Assembly: GCF_000281085.1 (NCBI RefSeq)
Contig: NZ_JH767531.1
Location: 84,017-148,016, forward strand
DNA from: Catenovulum agarivorans YM01
Lineage (GTDB): Bacteria; Pseudomonadota; Gammaproteobacteria; Enterobacterales; Alteromonadaceae
DNA: 64,000 nucleotides
Direction of reading: 5' to 3'
Shown: positions 35,319 through 42,911 of the stretch, in pieces
How the letters are laid out: every line of letters begins with the position of its first letter
Position numbering within the stretch: position 1 is the first letter of the stretch
Notes under the pieces: generated by a model
The model's input: the letters and a program-made list of their open reading frames with translations, nothing else
Told to the model about the DNA's origin: nothing
Database searches by the model: none
Made by a program: the position numbers and the translations under genes

Positions 35319-35656
35319 GTGGCCGTTTTTACGAGAACAATCGAAAATAAGTCGTATTTATGGCCACATTAATTAGTTACGTGGCCTTTTTTACGATATT
35401 TTGCATTTAGAAGGGTCGATTTTTTGATATGAAAAATAAAACGTGGCCGAATTTACGAGCAAATAATCTTTAAGGTCGTAATTTCGGCCTCATTTGAAGG
35501 AATTCTAGGCTGCATTTGAGTTTAAATTAATTTTTTGACGTGAACATTCGTATTTTTGGCCACTTTTCAGGTACAGCCAACGAGTTTGTGAAGCTTTTAT
35601 TTCTATTGGTGGCTGCAAATACGTATTTTAATTGAACAAGTCGCTTTTTAGGCCAC
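35319..35656. repeat. Irregular iteron group (right), direct/inverted pairs
   Basis: Direct copies start at 35319, 35381, 35443 and 35609; inverted copies at 35352, 35476, 35548 and 35641. Three of them form direct-inverted pairs with start offsets of 33, 33 and 32 bases, the same offset (33) as at the flip point of the left array. The final inverted copy ends next to the stop codon of the downstream winged-helix gene. The fixed offset suggests that one initiator dimer or handcuffed pair binds each unit. Confidence 0.7.
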
Positions 35657-35657
35657 G

Positions 35658-36749
35658 TTAGTAAGACCAAATTACAATGTCTTGTTCCAATTTAACTTTT
35701 AGGCCTTGCGATATAGTTATGTTTAGTTCATGCATTAGTTTTGAGGACAAACTATCTGATGGAACTTCGATTTCAATGCCTTTATTTAATGTTAGGTGAA
35801 AGCTTTCTAAATAGGATTGTGCAATATCATGTAGTAACAAATCTATTTTAGCTTGCTTGATAACAAATACTTGAGTGTCGTTAATACATACATTTAATGC
35901 AATTAATGTGTATAACCTCTTGAGTGCTGGATTTTCTTCTTGTTTGATTAGTTCTAGTAACTTGGGTAATAGTATGACTAACGACGAATCTAATATGTTG
36001 TAAATTAACTCTATTGGAAATTCGACGACAAATTCTATATTTGTCTCATTTAAAACCTTAGTTACTAGTTTCAGAAAATAACTGTTCGCCTGATTATTAT
36101 CTGCTTTTATACCAAATGTATATTGAGATAGACGTGTTAATTTTTCATCAAAGTCTTTTTGGGTAATATGTTGAAACTGGCTGGTTGTTAGCTTTAATTG
36201 GTTATTGTATAAATCAGCTGACGATAATTCTCTATCAGCCATCATTTCCGCCTGAAGCGTTTTTAGCGAGTAGAGTTCACTCAATATTTCTACATATAAA
36301 TAGACATCATTTAGATAAACCAACATATTTGTAGAAAAATTCATTTGCTCAAATTCAAATCGGTTTGTTGATTGCAAAAATAGTGAAAACCAGTTGGAGG
36401 CAACATTTTGTCTTTGTGATTTTATACTTGTGTCTTGGTCTTTTGACTGCTGAACGTAACTAAAAAAATCTGCTGGTTTATTACCTCTACCCTTGCCTTT
36501 TTCTCTTTTCAAAATACCTAGCGATACTAACGATTTTGCAATGTGCCTAACTGTAACTGGCTTTCTCGAAATTTTAATCGCGAGTTCTTCACAACTTAAT
36601 ATTGCTTGTTTTTCATCTTTAATTGTTAGCGCCGCCAATAGTTGTATTTGCGAACTATTTAATAATTTATCTAGTCCAGTAAGATTACTTGTTGTTGTAT
36701 AAAAGTATGGAGGCTTTCCTAGTTCAGGTAATTCAATTTCAGATGTCAT
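35658..36749 (-). CDS. Winged-helix DNA-binding protein of unknown function (replicon module)
   Basis: 363 residues. Residues about 25-95 (LNSSQIQLLAALTIKDEKQAILSCEELAIKISRKPVTVRHIAKSLVSLGILKREKGKGRG) form a MarR/winged-helix DNA-binding unit, with the turn SRKPVTVRHIAKSL and a wing KREKGKGRGNK. The remaining about 260 residues are helical and rich in Leu and Asn, with no known domain. It lies between the origin and the parS/parA region and reads toward the origin, with its stop next to the last iteron. A role in replication control or copy number is inferred from place alone. I do not recognise the family. Confidence 0.65.
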   Translation of the reverse strand: MTSEIELPELGKPPYFYTTTSNLTGLDKLLNSSQIQLLAALTIKDEKQAILSCEELAIKISRKPVTVRHIAKSLVSLGILKREKGKGRGNKPADFFSYVQQSKDQDTSIKSQRQNVASNWFSLFLQSTNRFEFEQMNFSTNMLVYLNDVYLYVEILSELYSLKTLQAEMMADRELSSADLYNNQLKLTTSQFQHITQKDFDEKLTRLSQYTFGIKADNNQANSYFLKLVTKVLNETNIEFVVEFPIELIYNILDSSLVILLPKLLELIKQEENPALKRLYTLIALNVCINDTQVFVIKQAKIDLLLHDIAQSYLESFHLTLNKGIEIEVPSDSLSSKLMHELNITISQGLKVKLEQDIVIWSY

Positions 36750-36831
36750 GTTTGTTTCTTAGGTTTTAAAAATAGGATTATTCTTTTGTAAATAGAATAT
36801 CTGCTATTTAAGGTTCATTCAATATATGCTT

Positions 36832-36847
36832 AGTCTCGTACGAGACT
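36832..36847. promoter_or_regulatory. parS-like site 1
   Basis: A perfect 16-bp palindrome AGTCTCGTACGAGACT about 180 bases upstream of parA. It recurs in and around parAB, so it is the candidate centromere bound by ParB. Confidence 0.75.
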
Positions 36848-36938
36848 ATAAATATAGTTTGTTTGTTCTTTAACCAACTCAATCTAATAAGAGGTTCCCA
36901 ATTAGTTACATAATGATCTGTATATAAAAATTTTGGTT

Positions 36939-36954
36939 AGTCTCGTACGAGACT
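36939..36954. promoter_or_regulatory. parS-like site 2
   Basis: A second perfect copy, extended on both sides by GGTT/GACC, 72 bases before parA. It could also serve as an operator for the parAB promoter. Confidence 0.75.
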
Positions 36955-37026
36955 GACCAAAAATTGATGTACAGCGTTACAAATAGACGTTATCATTTAC
37001 AAATAGCGTAAGTTGAGGAAACTATT

Positions 37027-37911
37027 ATGAAAGTAATCGCTGTAGCAGCAAGAAAAGGCGGGGTAGGCAAAACATTCTCTGCAACTACCTTAGCTGTACA
37101 TTTGGCTAGAGGAATAGACGATATTGCACCACTACGGGTTTTGTATGTAGATGGAGATAGCCAACAAAACTCGACCTATTATTTCTTAAAATACTTATCA
37201 CCCGATACCAAATATCAGACAGCAGAACAATGGCCACTGCCCTCTAATCCTTTGTGCGAACATGGTGGTACTTACAGTATCTCTGACATTTTTGCCGGTC
37301 ATGATTTTATTGAATATCCGACTATTATCGAAAATTTAAATGTAGTTCCTTCTGACGGTGGAATCGATACTTTTAATGGTCGCTTCAAGAGTGATGAAAT
37401 TTCTGAAGAACCCTTATCTGCGGTAATTCAACAATTCAAAGGTCTTGTGCGACTAGTTGAAGAGGACTATGACGTTATGATCATAGATACCCCACCCTCT
37501 CGTACATATGCAGCACATGCAGCTATTGCAATTGCCGATCAAGTCATCGTGCCAGTTAATTTAGACATATGGAATGTTGAACAAGGTGTGCCTGCTGTTT
37601 TAGGCGATATTCAAAATATTGCGCGTCAATACAGAAATCATGATCACGACTTTGTTGGTTTATTCCTTAATAAAGTGAGTAAACGCTTTAACAGAAAAGA
37701 GAGCACTTGTTACGATTTACTTAAAGCTATTCCGGGTGCTGCGCCACTCATTCAAGAAGAAGCTTTTACCAAACGTACTGCATTTGAACTTGAATCATTG
37801 CCAGATGATCCAGAAAATTTTGAATATATGAAGCAAGAAGATACATTCAAAATGGTTAAAGATTTTGTCGCAAAAATTTACAACAAACTAGAAATTGAAG
37901 AGGTTGTATAG
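37027..37911 (+). CDS. parA: ParA-family partition ATPase
   Basis: 294 residues of the deviant Walker A ATPase family, which drives segregation of plasmids and secondary chromosomes. Seen: deviant Walker A ARKGGVGKTFSATTLA (residues 8-23), VDGDSQQNSTYYFL (A' motif, about 40), MIIDTPPSRTYAAHAAIAIADQVIVPVN (Walker B, about 153-175). No N-terminal helix-turn-helix, so it is not the P1/F type (ParA type Ia) and relies on ParB or another protein for operon control. GAGG lies 7 bases before ATG 37027. Its TAG stop overlaps the GTG of parB by one base. Confidence 0.92.
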   Translation: MKVIAVAARKGGVGKTFSATTLAVHLARGIDDIAPLRVLYVDGDSQQNSTYYFLKYLSPDTKYQTAEQWPLPSNPLCEHGGTYSISDIFAGHDFIEYPTIIENLNVVPSDGGIDTFNGRFKSDEISEEPLSAVIQQFKGLVRLVEEDYDVMIIDTPPSRTYAAHAAIAIADQVIVPVNLDIWNVEQGVPAVLGDIQNIARQYRNHDHDFVGLFLNKVSKRFNRKESTCYDLLKAIPGAAPLIQEEAFTKRTAFELESLPDDPENFEYMKQEDTFKMVKDFVAKIYNKLEIEEVV

Positions 37912-39143
37912 TGAAAAGGGCAATAACTAGAAGGTCTTTTGACTCTATCGGTAAAGAGCCTGTCGTTGCGGATACTACTCGTCGCCGTTTTAAAAATAAT
38001 AAATCTACTACGACTGTATTGAACAATGTGCTGTTCAATCCGTTAAACAGTCGAATTGCCACTTCACTTATCAGACGTGTAAATGATTCCGTTGTTAGTA
38101 AGTATAACTTGAACACTATTTCACAGCAGCAAGCTATCGATTCTTTAGATTCATGGGTTAGTGAAGTTCCACAAAATGAAGTTCTTTCTTTTATCGAAGG
38201 TCACTCTTCTGAAGACTATTCAGCATTTGGTGTTGATAGAAGTCTCGTACAAGACATTCGAGTACTCTACCCTCTCACTGAAAATGAAGGTGTGTTCGTC
38301 GGCAAAGGTTTTGCTTTGGTTAACATTGCGGATGAAAAACTAAACGAAATTGCATCAAGTTTTTTAGAGTCTGTGTTTAGAGTTGCCGATAATATAAATG
38401 CCGGTGCCCTACTCCAAGATAAAATTAAAACCATGCATATTCGTGGTCAAAAATATTTGATTACAGGTGGTGGTCACCGTCGTGCTGTTGCATTAGGTTA
38501 TGTAGATGGTTGGCAATCTTCACAAGATATAGAAGTAGAAGTCACAGCGGAGACTTCGCTGTTAGACTTATATACAGAAAACAATAGTAAAGAATCCGAA
38601 ACTAAGTTTGAGCGATTATTAGCGCAGCACCGCTTGTATATTTTCTTAAAAGATAAAAATACTTCTGCCGATGATATGCGTGCAAAACTACAACTTTCAC
38701 GCTCTTGGTATTTTAAATTAATTAAAATTTTAAAACGCCCCACTGTTATTGATTTAATAAAATCTAACCCAGCGATTTTAGAGTCAGTTGGTTTAGAAAC
38801 TATTTCTAAATTAATTGATGGTTTGGCTGAATATGAATCAGACGAAGCGCGTTTTATTAACGCATTAGATCAAGCGTTGAACGAATATGGATCGTCAAAT
38901 AATAGCGAAGAAGAAAAAGTCTCGCACGAGACTAAAACTCCAAGTAGTAAAATTGATGCTGTGGCATATTCAAAATCAGTTAAAACAACCAATAAAATGC
39001 TATCAAAAATTGTCAAAGAACCCGCCTCTTTTACTGGTTTATTTAAACTGATTTTTCCAGAAATTGAACATGAGCAGATTGAACCGGAAAAGCAGCATCA
39101 AATGCTGCATGAAAAACTTAAATCTATCATGACAGATGCATAA
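37911..39143 (+). CDS. parB: ParB-family centromere-binding partition protein
   Basis: 410 residues from GTG 37911 (GAAGAGG upstream). The N-terminal third has a ParB/Srx-like fold: VRVLYPL-type segment DIRVLYPLTENEGVFVGKGFALVN and the motif ITGGGHRRAVALGYVDG (about 183-200, the GxxRxxA box in degenerate form). A helix-turn-helix region follows (about 240-290, SADDMRAKLQLSRSWYFKLIKILKRP), then a C-terminal dimerisation part. It pairs with parA (one-base overlap) and a terminator closes the operon. Two parS-like sequences lie inside this gene, at 38241 and 38919. The ParB core is divergent from chromosomal ParB, as expected of a secondary replicon. Confidence 0.88.
   Translation: MKRAITRRSFDSIGKEPVVADTTRRRFKNNKSTTTVLNNVLFNPLNSRIATSLIRRVNDSVVSKYNLNTISQQQAIDSLDSWVSEVPQNEVLSFIEGHSSEDYSAFGVDRSLVQDIRVLYPLTENEGVFVGKGFALVNIADEKLNEIASSFLESVFRVADNINAGALLQDKIKTMHIRGQKYLITGGGHRRAVALGYVDGWQSSQDIEVEVTAETSLLDLYTENNSKESETKFERLLAQHRLYIFLKDKNTSADDMRAKLQLSRSWYFKLIKILKRPTVIDLIKSNPAILESVGLETISKLIDGLAEYESDEARFINALDQALNEYGSSNNSEEEKVSHETKTPSSKIDAVAYSKSVKTTNKMLSKIVKEPASFTGLFKLIFPEIEHEQIEPEKQHQMLHEKLKSIMTDA
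38241..38256. promoter_or_regulatory. parS-like site 3, imperfect, inside parB
   Basis: AGTCTCGTACAAGACA, two mismatches to the palindrome. It is in coding sequence (SLVQD), so it may be only a relic or weak site. Confidence 0.4.
38919..38934. promoter_or_regulatory. parS-like site 4, inside parB
   Basis: AGTCTCGCACGAGACT, one base from the perfect palindrome, inside the parB coding region near its end. Confidence 0.6.
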
Positions 39144-39145
39144 AC

Positions 39146-39173
39146 AAAAAGGCCTCATTTGAGGCCTTTTTTA
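39146..39173 (+). terminator. Rho-independent terminator after parB
   Basis: AAAAAGGCCTCA pairs with TGAGGCCTTTTTT, a strong GC stem with a T-run, beginning three bases after the parB stop. It also borders the sulfatase relic on the other strand. Confidence 0.85.
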
Positions 39174-39253
39174 TCCTTTGCTTCCGCCGAGCGACTCTAA
39201 CCATATTTTTGGTAACCCAACTGTAAGACTCTCTAATACTGAATTAAAGTTCC

Positions 39254-39269
39254 GGTCTCGTGCGAGACT
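39254..39269. promoter_or_regulatory. parS-like site 5, in the sulfatase relic
   Basis: GGTCTCGTGCGAGACT, a near-perfect copy 110 bases downstream of parB. Confidence 0.55.
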
Positions 39270-40051
39270 ATCAAACTCGTGTGGATCTTTAGCATGATAA
39301 AATAACTCCTCGCTGCTATCTAAATTTATACCCAAGCTACTTGAAGAAGCATGTTTCACCGCTATCAAAGCGTTTTTAGTACAAGGCATGTAAATACAGG
39401 AATCTAGACACCTTTCAAATTAACGTAACACTGCAATAGAAACGCTGTGAAGCTCGTAAAAGGCAGGGATAAAATCTCGCATCTTCAAATAGTTTGGGTA
39501 TGAGTTGTTTGCTAGGTGCTGAAAACATTTGTTCACAATAGGTTGCAATTGTAGGAAGTTAAAAATCAGATATTTTGAATTTATAAATACTGACAAATCT
39601 ATTCCATCTAATTATCTGTGGTTTTGCCAAGGCATGCTAACTTAATTAGGCTAGGGTACAAGTCAATTGAGCTAACTGGTTGCGAAACCAATTTACCATT
39701 TTTTGAGTGGCCAGATATACGCAGGAATGCTGGGACGCGAGCCAACTCTTCCGAAAGTGTCGCTTTTTTAGATGATCTTTTTCTCCAAGGTGAAATCCAT
39801 AATCGGATAATATCAGCGCATTGTGTTGTCGTTATACTGACTCTGCTCTAATGCTTGACTAACCCTGCTAACATACCAATGAGCAAAAGCGGTTGTTGTT
39901 AGATACTCATATAAAATGTACATCCAATTATTCGGTTAGTCCATTCGAGCATTTCTCCAGCGTTCGTTGCAAATTTTCAACAACTCAATAATTTGTTGCG
40001 GCACATCAATTAAATTTTTGACTTATATCCTAGTGGAAGTAGAATCTTGTC

Positions 40052-40063
40052 AGTCTCGTACGA
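40052..40063. promoter_or_regulatory. parS half site
   Basis: AGTCTCGTACGA keeps the left arm and centre of the palindrome, while the right arm is lost. It may be a decayed parS copy. Confidence 0.4.
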
Positions 40064-40475
40064 TTCAAAAAACGTTTCGGAACGGTACAAGGTGTGTTAG
40101 TGCGCCATAAACCACACACGATAAAAATGGATTATTATGTTTGTGGTTTTTTTGTGTTGAATCCATGATCTGCTCTTGCGCCAATAAGTACGGGCCAAAG
40201 CCGGTTTTAATTACTTTGTTCTCCCAAATTGATTGTTCGCGACCTTGTTGCAAAAGCTCGTGAAATAACTTCCCGTGAACAAAAATTGTGTAGCCTTGAA
40301 ATTTACACAGCTCGGGCAATGTTAAGCCATTTTGTAATTGAACTATTGTGTGCCATGGAGCTGAGCCATTTAAATATGTGCCTGTGTTGTGCGGTTACAT
40401 ACCACTGAAAAATGCCGTACGTGATGGGCCACATACAAGTTTGGCGGATGGATAGGTAAAGGCAACAATTAAATA

Positions 40476-41002
40476 TTACTTACATTGAAATTGAAAATAT
40501 GCACAACTAAGTAAATTAATGGCTGGCGTTGGTGAGGAATAGTTATTTTGGTTACTAGCTCGCACAAAATTATTCTATGCTTTGTTTCTACTAACGAAAA
40601 TTACACAGAGTTAGAGTAGGGGAGACATGGTTTAAACTTTATTTATAAAATTGTTACAGGTAACAATTTATTGAACTGCGAACAGCAAACTATTCCTCAA
40701 GTTACCGATAGACTATTTCTAATGAAAAAAGATATCCGTTAATGAAAGTTTCAAACGAACACCTGTTGTGATTAGCAAATTGTTCTGAGCAGAACATAAC
40801 ATAGCTGTGCACTTTACAAGGCACCAATGATAAGTTAATGGTACGCTTATTCTATGTATTTGACAGGTTAAACGGTTAAATGTGGATGTTATTTAACACG
40901 CAATGCATTAGGCTAGTTAGATCATCAGCTTGCTTTCTTCTCGACAATTGTTATTGCTTTTTAGTAAGCTGAAGGTGGAGCTTATGCACCACGGAAACCT
41001 AT
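40476..41002. other. Intergenic region between the sulfatase relic and the L,D-transpeptidase
   Basis: About 530 AT-rich bases. It includes the second copy of the palindrome TGTTACAGGTAACA (40652-40665) and a possible short leader frame at 40984-41025. The lost 5' end of the sulfatase should lie here but cannot be read. Nothing else is recognisable. Confidence 0.5.
40652..40666. repeat. Second copy of the 15-base palindromic repeat TGTTACAGGTAACAA
   Basis: Identical to 31871-31885, 8.78 kb away in direct orientation, so the two copies bracket the rep-tus-par module and the sulfatase relic. They may be regulatory sites for the MatP-like protein or junction marks of an integration event. Confidence 0.45.
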
Positions 41003-41025
41003 ATGAGAAAAATAATTTATATTAG
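40984..41025 (+). CDS. Possible 13-residue leader peptide
   Basis: GGTGGAG is followed by ATG 40984 and the frame MHHGNLYEKNNLY, whose stop lies inside the L,D-transpeptidase gene in another frame. The binding site is better than that of the transpeptidase itself, so translational coupling is possible. Could be chance. Confidence 0.25.
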   Translation: MHHGNLYEKNNLY

Positions 41026-41728
41026 CTTGCTTATAATTTTAGTGGGTAGTCCAATTTTATATTTATACGCTAGACCTATGTGGGTTCCGGCATATCAAAA
41101 AATTATGGGAAAAAGCACAGTTGAACAAGTAGTAGCTGATTATGGAGCTGATGCTAAATCTAGATTAACTCCTCATTTTGATGAGGTGGGGCTGGAATTT
41201 CCGCCTAAAAACATTTCTTTGCTCGCAATTAAAGATGAAAAAATACTAGAACTCTGGGCAAGTGATGGCAAAAGAGAAAAATTAGTAAAAATATATCCGA
41301 TAAAGGCGGCTAGTGGAGTATTAGGCCCCAAACTTAGAGAGGGAGATAAACAAGTCCCTGAAGGCTTTTATATACTTGAATATTTAAACCCTAACAGCGC
41401 CTTTCATTTATCAATGAAGCTCAATTATCCAAATCAGTTTGACCTTAAATATGCAGAAATAGAAGGGAGGCGCGAACCTGGAACTAACATTTTTATACAT
41501 GGAAAAGCGGTATCGCTAGGCTGCTTGGCGATGGGAGACCCTGCCATTGAGGAGCTATTCGTATTGGTTTCTGAAATTGGTATAAGCAACGTAAAAGTTG
41601 CTATTGTTCCTAAAGATCCTCGAAAAATTAGTATCTTATCTCTAGCACCCAACAATAAGCCTTGGATCAAAATATTGTACTCGGATCTTACCAAGTACTT
41701 TCAGCAATATGATGATGCTACAAATTAA
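41003..41728 (+). CDS. L,D-transpeptidase family (YkuD) protein
   Basis: 241 residues with an N-terminal membrane helix or uncleaved signal (IIYISLLIILVGSPILYLYA). The YkuD domain (about 70-205) has IYPIKAASGVLGPKLREGDKQVPEGFY and the catalytic motif IFIHGKAVSLGCLAMGD (about 166-182, His and Cys of the HxxxxSxGC signature). Members cross-link peptidoglycan or attach lipoproteins through L,D-bonds; this compact form with SLGCLAMGD resembles the YafK-like group, which can also cleave such bonds. Neither neighbour suggests a pathway. It appears to be transcribed alone. Confidence 0.88.
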   Translation: MRKIIYISLLIILVGSPILYLYARPMWVPAYQKIMGKSTVEQVVADYGADAKSRLTPHFDEVGLEFPPKNISLLAIKDEKILELWASDGKREKLVKIYPIKAASGVLGPKLREGDKQVPEGFYILEYLNPNSAFHLSMKLNYPNQFDLKYAEIEGRREPGTNIFIHGKAVSLGCLAMGDPAIEELFVLVSEIGISNVKVAIVPKDPRKISILSLAPNNKPWIKILYSDLTKYFQQYDDATN

Positions 41729-41753
41729 CCGTAATGCTGTTAGCAAGATATTT

Positions 41754-41769
41754 GTACAATCGATTGCAA
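41754..41769. promoter_or_regulatory. LacI-type operator upstream of the sucrose regulator
   Basis: GTACAATCGATTGCAA, the same palindrome class as the four copies at 45256-45359. It lies 60 bases before the regulator's start, which suggests autoregulation. Confidence 0.65.
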
Positions 41770-41828
41770 CATGGGCAGGTTAATTATAAGCTTAGCGCTC
41801 AAAGTACAAAGTTAGAAAAAGGCTTAGT

Positions 41829-42839
41829 GTGAGTTCAATTGATATGCAGCATATCGCTGACTTGGCGGGGGTTTCACGCGCTACAGTCTCGCGAGCGTTG
41901 AATGACAGTTCGTTGGTTAACGAACAGACTAAAAACAAAATTAAGCTAATAGCGCAAGAGCATAATTATGTCATTAACGAAGCTGCGCGTAATTTTAGGT
42001 TGAATCAGTCGCAAACTGTAACTGTGGTTATGATGACAGACCCTCTGGTTAATCAACAATCGTTTGATCCATTTTTTATGGAGATGATCGCCAGTTTACT
42101 TGAAGCTTTAGCTAAATCGGAACTGGATATGTTGGTGAGTCAAGAACCTATTACAGATGCAGCTGCCTTTCGTAATAGCCGAATTTATCGGCAATCATTA
42201 GGTTTGATTGTTATTGGCCAAGGGCAGGGACATGAACAATTAAATGAGTTAGCGAGCGACAAATTGCCTATGGTGGTTTGGGGTGTGCCAACGCATGGAC
42301 AAACATATCACTTAGTATCGACAGATGATAAACAAGGTGGCAAACAAGCGACTCAACATTTGATTAATAAGGGCTGTAAAAACATCGCGTTTTTTGGTGA
42401 CAAAGCTTCGGCTGATTCAGAATTGCGTTATCAAGGATATTGTGCCGCATTAAACGAAGCAGGCCTTGCTATAAACGCTGAACTGGATATCACTGTACCA
42501 TTTGTGACTGACAAGGCGAAAAACGTCATAAACGCGTTTTTAGACGCAAAACCTAAAGTCGATGGTATTGTTTGCTGTAGTGATTTAATTGCGATGAGCG
42601 CTATGTCTTGTTTACAAGAACACAGCTTAAAAGTACCAAGCGATGTCGCTGTTATCGGCTACGATGGATTGTCTTTTACAGAGCGTACGTCACCCCCTTT
42701 ATCAACAATTAACCAAGATATTCGCCAATGTGCGTATAAGTTGGTGGATTGTTTGGTGGGTTTAATAAATGGTAAACAAGTGGAAAATACTTTAGCCGAC
42801 GTACAATTGATTGAACGTAAATCAACACAACGAAACTAG
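41829..42839 (+). CDS. LacI-family transcriptional regulator (sucrose locus)
   Basis: 336 residues from GTG 41829. The N-terminal helix-turn-helix and hinge (MQHIADLAGVSRATVSRALNDSSLVNEQTKNKI, about 5-37) are typical of LacI, and a periplasmic-binding-like sensor domain follows (QTVTVVMMTDPLV at about 60 to TINQDIRQCAYKLVDCL near the end). Its neighbours (fructokinase, MFS importer, amylosucrase-type GH13) point to sucrose or a related sugar as inducer. Operators of matching symmetry lie before this gene and, in four copies, between the transporter and the GH13 gene. That link is inference. A convergent terminator pair separates it from the fructokinase. Confidence 0.88.
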   Translation: MSSIDMQHIADLAGVSRATVSRALNDSSLVNEQTKNKIKLIAQEHNYVINEAARNFRLNQSQTVTVVMMTDPLVNQQSFDPFFMEMIASLLEALAKSELDMLVSQEPITDAAAFRNSRIYRQSLGLIVIGQGQGHEQLNELASDKLPMVVWGVPTHGQTYHLVSTDDKQGGKQATQHLINKGCKNIAFFGDKASADSELRYQGYCAALNEAGLAINAELDITVPFVTDKAKNVINAFLDAKPKVDGIVCCSDLIAMSAMSCLQEHSLKVPSDVAVIGYDGLSFTERTSPPLSTINQDIRQCAYKLVDCLVGLINGKQVENTLADVQLIERKSTQRN

Positions 42840-42880
42840 AAAAAAGCGCCTATGTCTGCGGTGCGCAATGAACATAGGCG
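42840..42880 (-). terminator. Terminator of the fructokinase operon
   Basis: CGCCTATGT (42847-42855) pairs with ACATAGGCG (42872-42880). Read on the minus strand, a T-run (complement of AAAAAA at 42840-42845) follows the stem. Confidence 0.7.
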
Positions 42881-42886
42881 TAAAGG

Positions 42887-42911
42887 AAACATGCTTAAAC
42901 GAGCATGTTTT
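42887..42911 (+). terminator. Terminator of the LacI regulator gene
   Basis: AAACATGCT (42887-42895) pairs with AGCATGTTT (42902-42910) followed by T on the plus strand. It overlaps the end of the convergent fructokinase gene. Confidence 0.5.

Larger units (their letters stand above)
34849..35657. other. Candidate replication origin with iterons (plasmid/chromid type)
   Basis: 809 non-coding bases between rep and the winged-helix gene. It holds a perfect DnaA box (34924-34932), about 16 iterons of consensus GTGGCCNNNTTTACGA in both orientations, an AT-rich stretch (about 35160-35318) that is a candidate unwinding element, and four GATC sites at 35185-35223. This set of elements, beside an initiator gene and parAB, is what defines an iteron origin. 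Function has not been shown. Confidence 0.8.
39171..40475 (-). pseudogene. Decayed sulfatase gene
   Basis: The minus strand still reads as a type I sulfatase in pieces. From the 5' side: the formylglycine motif CGPSRTAFFSGM (Cys codon 40431-40433) is followed by an in-frame TAA (40395-40397), then PHNTGTYLNGSAPWHT and the GHGKLFHE-like HGKLFHELLQQG. Near 39772-39807 comes SDYGFHLGEKDH, then VSSIDLYPSLIKL and a stop at 39608-39610. The C-terminal piece ELFYHAKDPHEFDSLARD lies at 39171-39389. The N-terminal about 60 residues are not recognisable. Several stops and shifts make it non-functional. It once cut sulfate esters from a marine polysaccharide. A parS-like site lies inside it. Confidence 0.85.

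Noticed and set aside
36902-36910. TTAGTTACA as a possible E. coli-type Ter site near parA
   Set aside because: Only nine bases match the reverse complement of the Ter core and the rest diverges; the divergent Tus-like protein may not use the E. coli sequence anyway.
39618-39851. Open frame of 77 codons on the plus strand
   Set aside because: It lies opposite the SDYGFHLGEKDH part of the sulfatase relic, has no ribosome binding site, and resembles no family.
31478-41002. Prophage or transposon origin of the module
   Set aside because: No integrase, transposase, terminal repeats of insertion sequence type, or phage structural gene was seen; the genes fit a plasmid or chromid backbone.
41885-41895. 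AGTCTCGCGAG inside the LacI regulator, similar to parS
   Set aside because: It is within the conserved helix-turn-helix codons (TVSRA) and lacks the TACGA centre, so it is chance similarity.
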